This document shows positions 34,777-45,491 of a DNA stretch of 64,000 nt, one piece after another; the first letter of the stretch is position 1, and each line of letters opens with the position of its first letter. A program made the translations under genes and the position numbers. The stretch comes from Thozetella sp. PMI_491 (taxonomy: Eukaryota > Ascomycota > Sordariomycetes > Chaetosphaeriales > Chaetosphaeriaceae): NCBI GenBank assembly GCA_021432635.1, contig MU270032.1, positions 682,001 to 746,000 of the forward strand, given 5' to 3'. The notes below the pieces were generated by a model. It made no database searches. It was not told where the DNA came from and worked only from the letters and a program-made list of their open reading frames with translations.

Positions 34777-36282
34777 TCACTTCTTCCAATATGTGCCAAT
34801 TTCTCTCAGATCTTGGAGGAGAGCAGGTGGATTGTCCAAGCCAGCAAAGTGTCCTCCAAAGTCGTGGTCTTTGTACGCATTAGCGACACCAGCTTATTTT
34901 ACCTTCCGTTTCAATACGAGAACGTACTTTGATAGGTCACTAAATTCCCCAGTCTTTCCACCAGAGCGGGTGGGGTGAAGAAAATGTTGTACTTGAACTG
35001 ACTGAAAAGCAATGGCGCATCGGTGTTGGCTCTGGTGTAGTTCGTCCTCACGCCGATGAGCCCATTCGGGTCGTCATAGTAAATATAAGTGGCGCTCAAA
35101 AAGGTCCTGGTGAGGTAGTATAGAGAGATTGTACGAAGGAGCTCGTTGTGAGTTAGCACCGAAGGTGTTGTGCCTGCGCCGGGGTCCGACCCTTAACTAT
35201 AGTTAGCATTCTTCCGCATCGTAGCATACCAGATAGCCACGAACATTGTATCATTTTCCCTGATACCCAGGCGAGCTGTCCGATAGGGCTGTCCAATAGT
35301 GCCAGACCAATATCGCTTGGCTTTGAGTCGTAGGGGTTAGCACAGGGACCAGGCTAGCGAAAAGAGCACAATCAAGCATACTTTTGTCGCCAGTTCGCTA
35401 AAATACGCGCTTCCAGTGGTAAGATATGTTTCTGATATTTCTTCCTCAGCTTCCTCGAGCGAGTTGAGGCTGATGCCCTGGGCTGCAAGCTCCGATGGTG
35501 ACAGTGGGAAGAAGGGCACAAGGGCAAAATGGGCGGCGAGGACTGTCGTGTTATACCCATCATACAAATCCCAGGCAACGGCACTTCCCCAGTCAGTTCC
35601 ATGAATTGAATAGGTGTCATAACCTAAAACTTTAGTCATCAATGTATTGAAAACGCGGGCCGTGTCCACGACAGTCCAGTTTTGCGGCGGCACGCTTGAA
35701 AATACGAAGCCGGGAAGTGATGGAATGATGACGTCAAAGGACACGGGCTGTCCGGTGGAAGTGGACGCTGATTGCGTGAGGTTATTGATGATTGGAACAA
35801 ATTCTAAGAAGGAACCCGGCCACCCATGGTGCAGAAGGAGCGGGATCGCATCAGGGGAGCTTGACCGCTCATGGATGAAATGGATAGTGAGCCCCTCGAT
35901 ATCGACAGTAAAATGATGAAACCTTTGTCGCATTAGCAGATCGTTAGCGTGAAGCACTCTGCTATCAGTGAAATTTAAGGGGTGTTAACTCATTCATCGA
36001 CGCCTCCTCTTTCTGCCAATTGAAACTCTCAACCCACTCGTCTCGTAGGCTCTTAAGGGTGGCAAGGTCCATGCCGGCTTGCTGGCCGGGATATTGTGTA
36101 TCGACATCGGGCAATTCAGTTCTGTTTATCAAATCCAGCATGTGAGGGACACCGCTAGAGATATTAATCGTAAATGGTTTTACGTCGTAAGAGGCCTGCC
36201 CCGAGCCGGTCGCAACAGGGACGGCTGAAGCAAGACCAGACATGACACCCAGCCAAAGGGCCGGCACCTTACGGGAATACAT
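34777..36282 (-). CDS. Secreted EHN-type epoxide hydrolase
   Basis: Five exons (36282-35990, 35922-35382, 35320-35245, 35191-34928, 34868-34777) join in frame to 421 residues; four introns of 53-67 nt end in AG with CTAAC-like branch sites. A signal peptide (residues 1-20, ending near ASAVPV) precedes the epoxide-hydrolase N-terminal domain (EHN). The oxyanion loop is HHGWPGS (129-135), the nucleophile is Asp208 in HGTDWGSAVAW, and the catalytic His is at 398 in HDFGGHFAGLD. It should open epoxides to diols by alpha/beta-hydrolase chemistry, in a secreted or vacuolar form. It sits in the monooxygenase-rich block, where epoxides are plausible intermediates. All catalytic parts are intact. The third intron was chosen because it restores Trp in KMIQ-W-SDPG. 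Confidence 0.9.
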
Positions 36283-37860
36283 GATGCGACGCCGCGTTGA
36301 GAGGTGTACGTGAAAACACGGTTTATACGTAGCTCGTGGGAAGTTGCACAGTATGGCTTGTCGGGCGGTGCCTTAATGTGGTTCCTGTCGTGCCATGCGG
36401 CCGAGCACAATTATATAGACAAAACAGAAGTGCTGCACGATGGCAGGATACCAAAAACGGCAAAAGGTAGCACCTCCAGAAAGGAAAATACTCACATCCG
36501 AAACAGGACTCCAAGGCGACTAGGGATCGCGCATTCCATACGGTTACTAAGCTTGCATGCGTGAATGAATTGAAGCGGTAGCACCTTAGATTTCACGCCG
36601 CTCAACGTCGCACTTGCGGTACGCCCTTCGATGTGTGCCCCACGACCCATATCCACTCCCCCAATCAGCGTTAATCCCTCCCCCCCTTATTAATTTTTTT
36701 TTATACACTGCTGCTGTTTCTACCTAGAACATTGCCATCTCTATTCAGGGTCGCTGTTGATCGATCGAGGCTTTGCTACCCGCCAATAGGATAACGTCGT
36801 GCTGGTCCCAGCCCCTCGACACTAGAACCTCGAAAAGATTGTCTGGTGTAGTACCAAGCCACGAAGTAGCGTCTTGGAAACCCGTATTAAAGCACAGAGG
36901 AAGGAGGGTTCTAGAAATCACGGAAAACTAAGTGCAATGGTTTGAAAACTGCAACTGAGGTTTAGTGCTTTGGAGTGCCAATGAAGAAGTAGGGGGGGTT
37001 ACTTATATTTAACTTAACTAACTTGCCTGATGAAGCAAGTAAAATCGAATTCCATTTGATGCCACAAGGTTTCTAAGCTATCAAGCTACCTAGCTGTGTG
37101 GTTTATAAAATAAGGAAGTCTGACTAGTTTCTTCGGTAAAAGTACACCCGCTCGAGACTTCTGGCCCCCACCATAGTTACCGTCGACGGTCATAGAGGTG
37201 CAGCGTAGCATCGTCTGACATAATCGAGTCTTCGAACTAGCAGCGACGCAAGACTCGCCTATGGCACATCTGCATTGAGACAAGCTTCTAGTCATCAAGT
37301 TTTGCATGATTTTCATCGTTATTTTGCTTCATTTCATAGAGATATCGAGTCCCCTAGTGCTTTTACCTCCAGGGCGCACGAAACGGTGCTCTTGAAGTCT
37401 AAAGGCCTGGGGTGCCAGGGCCATTTAGTCGGGGTAGAGCTCGTATAAAGGTCCTGAAGTGTTGTCTGCAGGGGTACCAGTACCGTCAGCTAGCTTCATT
37501 GGTTACTCCGTATAGTAGCATGCCATCACCCCTGTATGGTGGGTTCATGGCGCGTCAAAGCCAAGAACACGTTGGTTGGCCGTCGCAATGTGGCGGTGCC
37601 GCATGTGCCGTCAACAGTTTTTCGGAAAGGTGTATCAGTTCTGCATGAAACTGACAATATTCGTTTCTCTCAGGCGGCCCCTTGGTTTATATCGAGTATC
37701 GCCCGCGTGCCATCGACATAGTAAGGTTTAGCGGTGCTTTATCGAACTCGTCGGCTTTGTGGCAATACGACAACGCGATCGCAGCTTCGCGACGCCTGCG
37801 CTTCTTACTGCGGGATCATGGTTTTCAGCCTGACTTGCATTGCCTCTTGACTTATCACCC
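36283..37860. other. Promoter of the epoxide hydrolase, then gene-free
   Basis: A TATA box at 36411-36417 serves the epoxide hydrolase. The rest, to the mannosyltransferase ATG, holds only short featureless frames. Confidence 0.45.
36411..36417 (-). promoter_or_regulatory. TATA box of the epoxide hydrolase gene
   Basis: TATATAA on the minus strand, about 130 bp upstream of the ATG at 36282. Confidence 0.4.
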
Positions 37861-39602
37861 ATGATGTCTCAGCCTTATTCAAGATTCGACGGCGCCAAGC
37901 GCATATGCGGCGCACCCGTCCATGCCGCCAATGTCGCGATCAAGATCCTGTCAAGGACCAAGTTAAAGTATCTGGCGATCACCGTGGCTTCAATGCTCGT
38001 CCTGCTCCTACTCCCCATACGACATCGCTCGAGTCTCCCGTTACCTTTCACCTCCGAGGGCTCGGAAGGGTTCTGGCGTAACGTTTTCGCGTCGCTCCAA
38101 GATGTTCGCCCTACCGCGTCGCCGGTTCATCATGATACCAACGCTCCCGGAGAGAATTGGCATTACGGCATTGACCATGAGCGTGCGGACTTGGTCGTCA
38201 TGTCCCCAGAAGATGTGACGGCGCTTCGGACGTCGCATGACAAGTTCGTCGGGGCCATACCGGCGTTAGCCCGCATGATGCCCTTTACCGCGGGCACCGT
38301 CGGAATAGTGATGACAGCCGGTCCACCTAATTTCGGACAGGCAGTGTCTTCATTTATCATGATCAGGCAATCAGGCTCTGAACTCCCTGTGGACGTTATA
38401 CTAGACTCGACCTCCCCTTGGTAAGAACGATTCTCTCATGCCCTATCTCTCTGTTGCCCAAAGTGAGCAACGCACCAGATGAACGAAGAGCGTCCGGGGT
38501 TATTGCGTCCACCATCTTAATGGTCAACCTGGCATGTTTTGGTTTCTAACTGATATCCAGGATCGAAACACTCTGCGAGGGGCCGCTCAAGACCCTCCGG
38601 GTAAACTGTATCAATGCATCCGAGATATGGCAATCGCTCAAGGAGCGCCCGCCGAAAATCGAGCGGTTTCAGTGGAAACCTGTCGCAATGCTCATGTCCT
38701 CGTTTGAGACGGTTCTCTTCCTCGATGCCGACACATTTCCCATCATGCGCCCGGATCCAATCTTTGAGCCAGGAGTCGAGCCGTTCGCGTCTCACGGCCT
38801 GATTACCTGGCCCGACTTTTGGACGCCTTCCGCGACACACTATTTCTACGAAATCGCGGGTGACGTCCCCGTGCCACCTCTAGGGCGACGTTCCACATCT
38901 GAAGCTGGCGTCGTGGTTGTGGATAAGAAGCGGCACGGCCATACCTTGCTGCTGGCCTTCTACTACAATTTCTACGGACCGGAATACTACTACCCACTCC
39001 TTAGCCAAGGCGCGCCCGGACAGGGTGACAAGGAGACACTCCTCCAGGCGGCCATAGTCCTAGAGGAATTAGAAAAGAAGCGCAGTTCCAGGCTGGGCGG
39101 CTCTCGGCTGGGCGGGCTGCTGGCGGAGGAGAAAGCGCATGCTGGCAAGTATTGGGACATCAAGAAGATGCCCCTGGTGCATGGACGCGATCTTGACGGG
39201 AAGTGGCGGGGCATGTTTATGCAACAGAACGATCCCAGGGATGATTTCAAGTCAGTTACAGAAGCCAGGACGGCGCATTCTAATGCCGCAGATAACGCGA
39301 CAGATATCGACATGCCCAGCGAGGTGTGGACGGGCACAGTCCACGATCCATTCATGTTCTTTCACCACAATGGCGTCAAGCTAGACTTCACCCGCATCGT
39401 CGAAGATAACGCTGAGATTCATGCGAGGGACGCAAATGGCACATACGTACGCCTTTGGTCGAATCCGGATTGGCTTGCTGAGAGGGTTGGGAAAGACGTG
39501 GAGAAAGAGCTCTGGAGAGCAGCCACCCAATTGTACTGCCGCGACACCGGATTGCTCGACGTGTGTAGCAAGATGGCAGATTTTTATGTTTCTGTATTCT
39601 AG
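37861..39602 (+). CDS. GT71 (Mnn1-family) alpha-1,3-mannosyltransferase
   Basis: Two exons (37861-38420 and 38561-39602; donor GTAAGA, acceptor ATCCAG, phase 2) give 533 residues. A short cytosolic tail is followed by one hydrophobic anchor at about residues 39-57 (YLAITVASMLVLLLLPI), the type II layout of Golgi glycosyltransferases. The donor-binding DxD motif is FLDADTF (DAD at 242-244), preceded by KPVAMLMSSFETVL as in the family. A late DPFMFFHHNGVKLDF segment is also characteristic. Members add terminal alpha-1,3-mannose to N- and O-glycans using GDP-mannose. The first of two Met codons (37861) is used; the frame upstream has only TTG. Its place among biosynthetic genes may be chance, or it may glycosylate a pathway product. 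Confidence 0.88.
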
Positions 39603-41600
39603 ATTAGACTAAGCCAGTGTAGACTTCCTCTTTGTCAGGCGGAGGGTTGCAATTTGGGGCGGCTGGATAAACCGGCGCGGGCGATGTACGATACCCAAAC
39701 ATGGCAAAATAAAAGGCATGCCCTAGATACCAACAAGAGAGTCCGTATGTCGCAGCGTAAACCTGCTAAATTAGGCACCCATTATCCTCACCTTTTTTCT
39801 GTACGAGAAGAGGAGATAGCTTCTTTGGCAGGATAGAAAGGAGCGCTTCGGCTGCAGTCATCCGCGTGTACAAAGGCAAGGCTCGCTTCTCGCAATGAAA
39901 CTTCCTGTTTCGCCGAGCCTCGTAGCTACCACTTTAGCTTCGGCACTAGTTAGGTTTCCTTTGGACGACTAGCTTTGACACAAGGGCCCGTCCCCTATCT
40001 AGCCACCTAGCCCTGTCCTACTACCGAAGCACCGCGCATATACTGCGAGCAATTTTGCCGCGGAACTATGCATTTAATATATGAGCACCAGTGCCGGATG
40101 CCCTATCTAGTTTGTATCTCTCATGCCTGCGGGGAATTAGTAGCGTTCCATTGCCCCTTTGGGGTCCTGGTTTGCTGCAGCAGGTACAAACCAGCCTTTT
40201 TGGGTGCTGTCGTGTGACTTGGACGACGTAGGACTCTTGAAAGTTCGATCTTAACGGAAGATGGGAGAGTAAGGATGAGAGCTACGAAATGCTCCTAGAA
40301 GTAAAGAACCTTTACCTCTCCAAACTTTCCCCTCTTTACCCTGCCTTTGCGCTGTGTTTTGGGTATAAAAAGGGATGCCAAAAAATCCTAGAATCCTTGC
40401 CTCATGTCGCGAAGTAACAATGAAACTCGGGCAGAATGGTACTGTACTGGCCTTGCGCGAGGTGCTTTCCTTTTAGGGGTCCAGATCGGAGAATTCTCGT
40501 GACTCCGTCCCAAAAAGGCTAAGTGCTCAAGGACGACCAGGTTGTGACATTGCAGTGTCTCTCCTTTGTCACGCCTGATAAGGCGAACAAACGCGCGTAT
40601 CTGCATCATCTACCGTCCGAAAGCTTCACGCATACGTGTACTGATTATTGATTGCTTAAAGAGATTGCCCGCAGCTATCCAGAATTTACCCACCTACCTA
40701 TCCAACGCTTACACCTCGTGTATTACCAATTTCCACGTGCGCCACAACTACTTTGACCAAAAGTTCGCAGAGTGTCTGGCTCCAACTAAGGTGGCCCGGA
40801 AGCGCACTAACAGATGCCGTCATGCGGCCCTGCGGTCGAAAGAGAAGAACACATCAGCGCAGCAGGACGGGCTGTAACTCTTTGTAAGCGTCGTCACATC
40901 CACTGTGACGAGCTCCGCCCGCAATGGTGAGTCTGGGCCAATGCGTCTACTCCCTCCTCCGACCTTTACCCGCCAACCACGTGCGGCAAGCAAGACGCGC
41001 TAACATTGACGGGCTCCAATTTTTCGCCCTTGTAAACAACAGAGTGGCCTCAGCACCCGGCCTGAGTAGTATACGAAAGCCCAAGCCATAATCCGAGTAA
41101 AACCGGCCGCGAGGAGGAACCCGAGTGACGCGCCAATGTGCACAACTGGATTCTTCGGCACCCCACTGGGGCTCGTGTTGTCAGCCAGCTCCATATATAG
41201 CCACACCAGTGGTCTCGCGTAGCAGATAGCTTTCATCCATGCACATTTCTACCCATAATTACGCGTGCACTGCAGGTAGTAAGTAGTTAAGCTAGCGCAA
41301 ATCCTGTGCTGGTTAGTTTTTGGGTATCCTTGCTATTGTCTATGTCGATGATTCTCAGCCAACCAGTTCCGAACGCCATTCCTCCTGAGGCTTAGTTAAA
41401 GTGGACAGGAGAGATTGATAGTGCCAAAAAGGGTTAGAAGCGCCAAGCTTAGCCTTCTGCGTCACAATATGCGTGAGCGGCGGAATTAGATATTTATCGC
41501 CGCGTGTCTGTTTCACTCTGTCAGATACATTTGCGGGATGCCCGGCTTCGTCAAACACGTTGAAGTTCTCGCCAGCGTGTATTAGAGATCGCTAGTCGTC
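39603..41600. other. Long gene-poor stretch
   Basis: About 2 kb without a confident gene. A minus-strand ATG frame at 41236-41000 (78 codons) has one possible helix (IGASLGFLLAAGFTRIMAW) and is doubtful. The frame at 40566-40877 is featureless. Confidence 0.4.
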
Positions 41601-43430
41601 ATGGCTCTGGCAGCGAAAGTTGTGCCAACTGTTGCCGTAGTTGGCGCAGGTGCGTTTGGAGAAAATTCTCCGGCTTTAGCAATGTTACGATTGCCGCTAA
41701 CCCAAACCAACCAGGGCCCTCTGGGCTGTCGATGTTGAAGACACTGTGCCACGATGGACTCAAGGCCACCCTTTTTGAGAGGAGGAGCCAAGTTGGCGGG
41801 CTGTGGGCATACACTGACGATACCACCATGACTTCGGTTCTGCCAAGTACGCAAAGAGCAATAACTCGATGGGCAAATCTGCTTTTGCTAACACGCCGGC
41901 AGCCACCACTGCACTCATTAGCAAGTATGTCTGCGGATTCTCGGATTTCCCTATGCCCGACAGTGAGTGCTTCCACGTCTCTACAGTTAACTATTCTGGG
42001 GCTGATACGGCGTCTTTGGCCAGAGTACCCGCATCATCTTACGCGGGCTCAGTTTCAGGAATACATGGAAGACTATGCCACGCATTTCGACTTATGGAAG
42101 CACATCGTCTTCAATGCCAGCGTGAAAACCGCTACGAGAAACGAGGATGACACCAAATGGGTGCTCAAGATCGAGGTAGATGGCGATCTCCAGAGCCACG
42201 TGTTTGACAAGGTCGTCTTTTGCCACGGCTACCAGTCCAAAAAAGTAATGCCTCATTTGGCGGATCGAGAAAAATTCGAAGGCCCCGTTATTCACTCTCA
42301 AGAGTACCGGTCGTGAGTGCCCTATCAATGATATGACTATGCAGCTAACACCCCGAACAAGGCCGGACAAGTTCAAGGGCCAGAAGGTGGTCGTGGTCGG
42401 GCTCGGCCCCTCGGCCACAGAGATCATCGACACCCTGCTCCCGGTTGCCTCACAGCTATATGCCTCGCATCGTCGTGGAGCTATCGTAGGGAGGAAATGG
42501 CGGAAAGGAACCCCACTAGATCTACAAGTCACATGGCGACGGCGGCAGGTGGGTTTGTTTATGCAGAGCCACTTCCCAGGCATGATGAAGTGGGCGGCAG
42601 ATCTTGCCTCCGCCTACCTCATGCATGAGACATGGGGAAAGCTAGACCCTGCCTGGCGTTTCAAGCCCTTCCCTTCCATTGTTTTTAACCCGACGGCGGC
42701 CATGTCTGACATTCTCATCCCGGCACTGCGCAAGGGGAAGGTCATCTCTATGCATGGTATCAAGCGATTTACCGGCCCTCGCTCGATCGAATTCCAGGAC
42801 GGGACCATTCTCGAGGATATCGACGCGGTCATCTGCGCAACCGGCTACGAGGCGGATTTTTCAGTCGCACCGTTCTTGAAAACTAGCCGCCCACCCAACT
42901 ACAACGGTCCGGAGATTGCTCGATTATGGAAGAATATGTTCCATCCGCAGTACGCTACATCAATGTGCCTACTTTGCTACTCCACATTTGGCAAGAGCAA
43001 TGGCTTCTCATATAACGACCTGATCTCAATGGCCATCAGCAACGTGCTGAGTGGAACACACCCGGTGCCATCGCCAGAGCAGATGGAGAAGGACATTGAT
43101 AGGGATCAGGCGTGGGTTGCATCGAGGTGGCGTCTTGACAACCACTTCACGCCTGCAGCGGTGAAGCAGTGGGAGTACCAAGCCTTCCTCCACGACGCTG
43201 CCGGCACCGGCATGGAGAACCTCGGCTGGGGCTGGAAGGGGTGGAAGTTCTGGTTCCAGGATCCCAAGATGTCTCACCTAATGAACCACGGCCTAGAAAC
43301 AGCCCACGCGTATCGATACTTTGAGACGGGCAAGCGGAAAGCCTGGCCGGGCGCGCGAGATGCCATCATTCACGTCAACGAGTCCATCAAGGTTTTTCCG
43401 GTTAAAGAGCCCCCGGTACCAGATATATGA
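41601..43430 (+). CDS. Flavin-containing monooxygenase (FMO family)
   Basis: Five exons (41601-41649, 41715-41846, 41903-41962, 42024-42312, 42362-43430) join in frame to 532 residues. FAD binding is GAGPSG (15-20), NADPH binding GLGPSA (190-195). The FMO signature FxGxxxHxxxY is at about 165-175 (FEGPVIHSQEY), immediately before the last intron. The segment GGLWAYTDDTTMTSVLP followed by KYVCGFSDFPMP is typical of the fungal FMO group. It should oxygenate a soft nucleophile (N or S) with NADPH and O2. Intron 2 (donor GTACGC) was chosen because it joins LPTTTALISKYVCGF. Intact. Confidence 0.92.
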
Positions 43431-44549
43431 TAGAATCAAAGTTGAGAAATAGGTAATAGAGTTCTGGCTAATAGAGGTTCTGTATTACTGTGGTATCCTA
43501 TAATTACTTGTCAATTACTCCGTTTGTTACATAGCCATCCTCTATCGTATCCTTTTACGCGCCCACTTATTGACGATTTTAAATTCCAAATGAACAGCAC
43601 GTGTCATAGTTTAGACTGCCGATTTTGGCTGGCTTGGAGCTGCAGTTTTCAGCAGCCCCTACCACCATGTTAAGCGTAGATGTACCTGTTGGTGTTCACG
43701 ATCCCCACTCGGTACATACGGCCACGGCCACAACACTGACCGTAGCCAGAACTTGGGTTGTTAGAGATCGGGCTGCCGGCTAGGCCATAAGAAAAATATG
43801 CAAGTCAGCACTCCCCTCGCATTTGCACCCAAGGTCACGCATCAAAGGTAAAGGCCCAAGACCAGTGTTATACTTTCTGTTATCACGGTATGTTCAAACC
43901 ACTTGTCTCAAGACTCAGCCTACACTGATAATAATTGATTGAGCACGGTGCTGGTGGCTAAAGTATGGAGGCTGCGGCTGTAAGGGTCTGAGCGCAGCGG
44001 GCTCAGCTGATCACCGACAAGGGCGAGATAATTTACATTGCTTGCTGGCCCCCCTCAAACTACCTTAGGAGGTTTCTCTTAGCAGGGGCTGAGGTCCTTC
44101 GGTTCCGAGGTTGTTACTAGGTTTTTAATTAGCTCGACTAAACACGATAATTATTACACTATTATACCACTTATTAATTAAGACTAAGTATTATATGTCT
44201 AGAGGAACTAAGGTATGAGGTTTTACAAGGTTATACCTGGAGGAACTAAGGTATGAAGTTCCATAAGGTTATTTATAGCGTGTATATACCTATATAAAAA
44301 GCTTTAAGGCGAAAAAATGATTATAATATTACAGGCTACCAAGAACGGCCCCGCTGTTTCCACCGCCCGGTACGATTATCGCTTATGTGGCGCGGCGAAA
44401 TAAGAGAGGTAGGCTGCTTAGGCACAGCACGTGACGAAATCCTCGATTCAACTTTCAGCCTCAGCCGTAATACCCGACTGGAGTTTCTTTCCACGTGTCA
44501 TTGACTCAGCTGCGAATCCCTAATCATTTGTTAACCATCCCAGCGAACG
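43431..44549. other. Intergenic with AT-rich repeat remnants
   Basis: No gene. The part from about 44100 to 44330 is strongly AT-rich and holds a short tandem repeat, possibly the edge of an old LTR. The last 200 bp are the upstream region of the gasdermin-like gene. Confidence 0.45.
44203..44278. repeat. Two-copy tandem repeat, unit 38 bp
   Basis: AGGAACTAAGGTATGA occurs at 44203 and 44241, each followed by a related tail ending in AAGGTTAT. In a local AT-rich stretch it resembles part of a retrotransposon LTR, but no terminal dinucleotides or ORF were found. Confidence 0.7.
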
Positions 44550-45401
44550 ATGAAAGGCCGCAAAAAGACCTGGTTCCTTGCTCCTAGCTTTGATATCCCT
44601 CCGTTGGCGATACGTCTCGGGCACATACTTGCGGACTTCACGGAGCCTCGCTTCCCGATAAACAACGCACCCGATGGCATCCGCATTGACGAGAAGGATG
44701 TACTCACCACCGAGAGCAAAGATTTCCGCATGAAGCTCGCTGGTGACTCCTCGGTCATTCTTGGGATCTGGGGCCAATTTTTGCAGGTTTTCGGTGTTAA
44801 TGCAGAGGCCAAGCTAAGCCTAGAGAGCAACTTTATCGAGGAATATTCGTTCGACGAAATGCGCACCGAATGGTTCAGGCCCTCAGCCTCCTTCCTAGAG
44901 CAGTCTGTTGGCGCCAAGGATGTCACAGACTTCCTCGGCATGGCTGGCCGCCGAAAGCCGTTGTACATGGTTGTAGGCCTAAAAACGGTCCTCGGGGGTT
45001 CCATCACCGTGAGACAGGGCAAAAGCACGTCTTTGGGTGGTAATATAGGAGCCAATGTGTCACCAGGAGTTCCTGTGTCTATCGGTCCCGAAGCTAAGCG
45101 CAGCTCCGCCAGTGCCCTCACGGTCACCCACAGAGCTGAGAAGCCGATCATTTTCGCATATCAGCTGGTGCGCCTCGCTTTAAAAGGTGCTCGGCCAGCC
45201 GCCACGTTGGTCGCGAAAGGCATGTTTGATGCCAACAAAGGGAATGTGGAGGACATAGAGGTAATCGAGGCTTCCGATGTGTCCTTGGAATCCATTAGCA
45301 AGGATGGAGACGCCTCTTTGAGTGAGTTGGAAAACATCAGCATTCGGGACGGCTTTGACGAGCATGACGGCCAGGATTGTGTAGTTGCAATACCAGGATA
45401 G
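44550..45401 (+). CDS. Gasdermin-like (RCD-1/HET-Q1-type) cell-death protein
   Basis: A single-exon ORF of 283 residues from ATG 44550. Sequence style matches the fungal gasdermin-like family: an early LGHILADFTEP segment, then GIWGQFLQVFG (72-82), YSFDEMRTEWFRP (99-111), KPLYMVVGLKTVLGG (136-150), a Gly/Ser-rich strand region (150-180) and IIFAYQLVRL (200-209). The tail from about 230 is strongly acidic, as expected for a C-terminal cap. In Neurospora RCD-1 and Podospora HET-Q1, such proteins bind membranes and form pores once activated; HET-Q1 is activated by cleavage of its C-terminal tail by the subtilisin-like HET-Q2. The next gene, 90 bp away and convergent, is a subtilisin-like protease, which strongly supports this call. 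Intact, with no intron. Confidence 0.8.
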   Translation: MKGRKKTWFLAPSFDIPPLAIRLGHILADFTEPRFPINNAPDGIRIDEKDVLTTESKDFRMKLAGDSSVILGIWGQFLQVFGVNAEAKLSLESNFIEEYSFDEMRTEWFRPSASFLEQSVGAKDVTDFLGMAGRRKPLYMVVGLKTVLGGSITVRQGKSTSLGGNIGANVSPGVPVSIGPEAKRSSASALTVTHRAEKPIIFAYQLVRLALKGARPAATLVAKGMFDANKGNVEDIEVIEASDVSLESISKDGDASLSELENISIRDGFDEHDGQDCVVAIPG

Positions 45402-45491
45402 AGAACTAGGGGAGAAAGTAGTAGTCACATTCTTATATTCCCCGTCTTCTGATACTTCGGTATGTGATGCAATATATAGAGCAAGCCTTTG

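Noticed and set aside
41000-41236. 78-codon minus-strand ATG frame with one hydrophobic segment
   Set aside because: No signal, domain or splice partners; kept only as a note in the intergenic entry.
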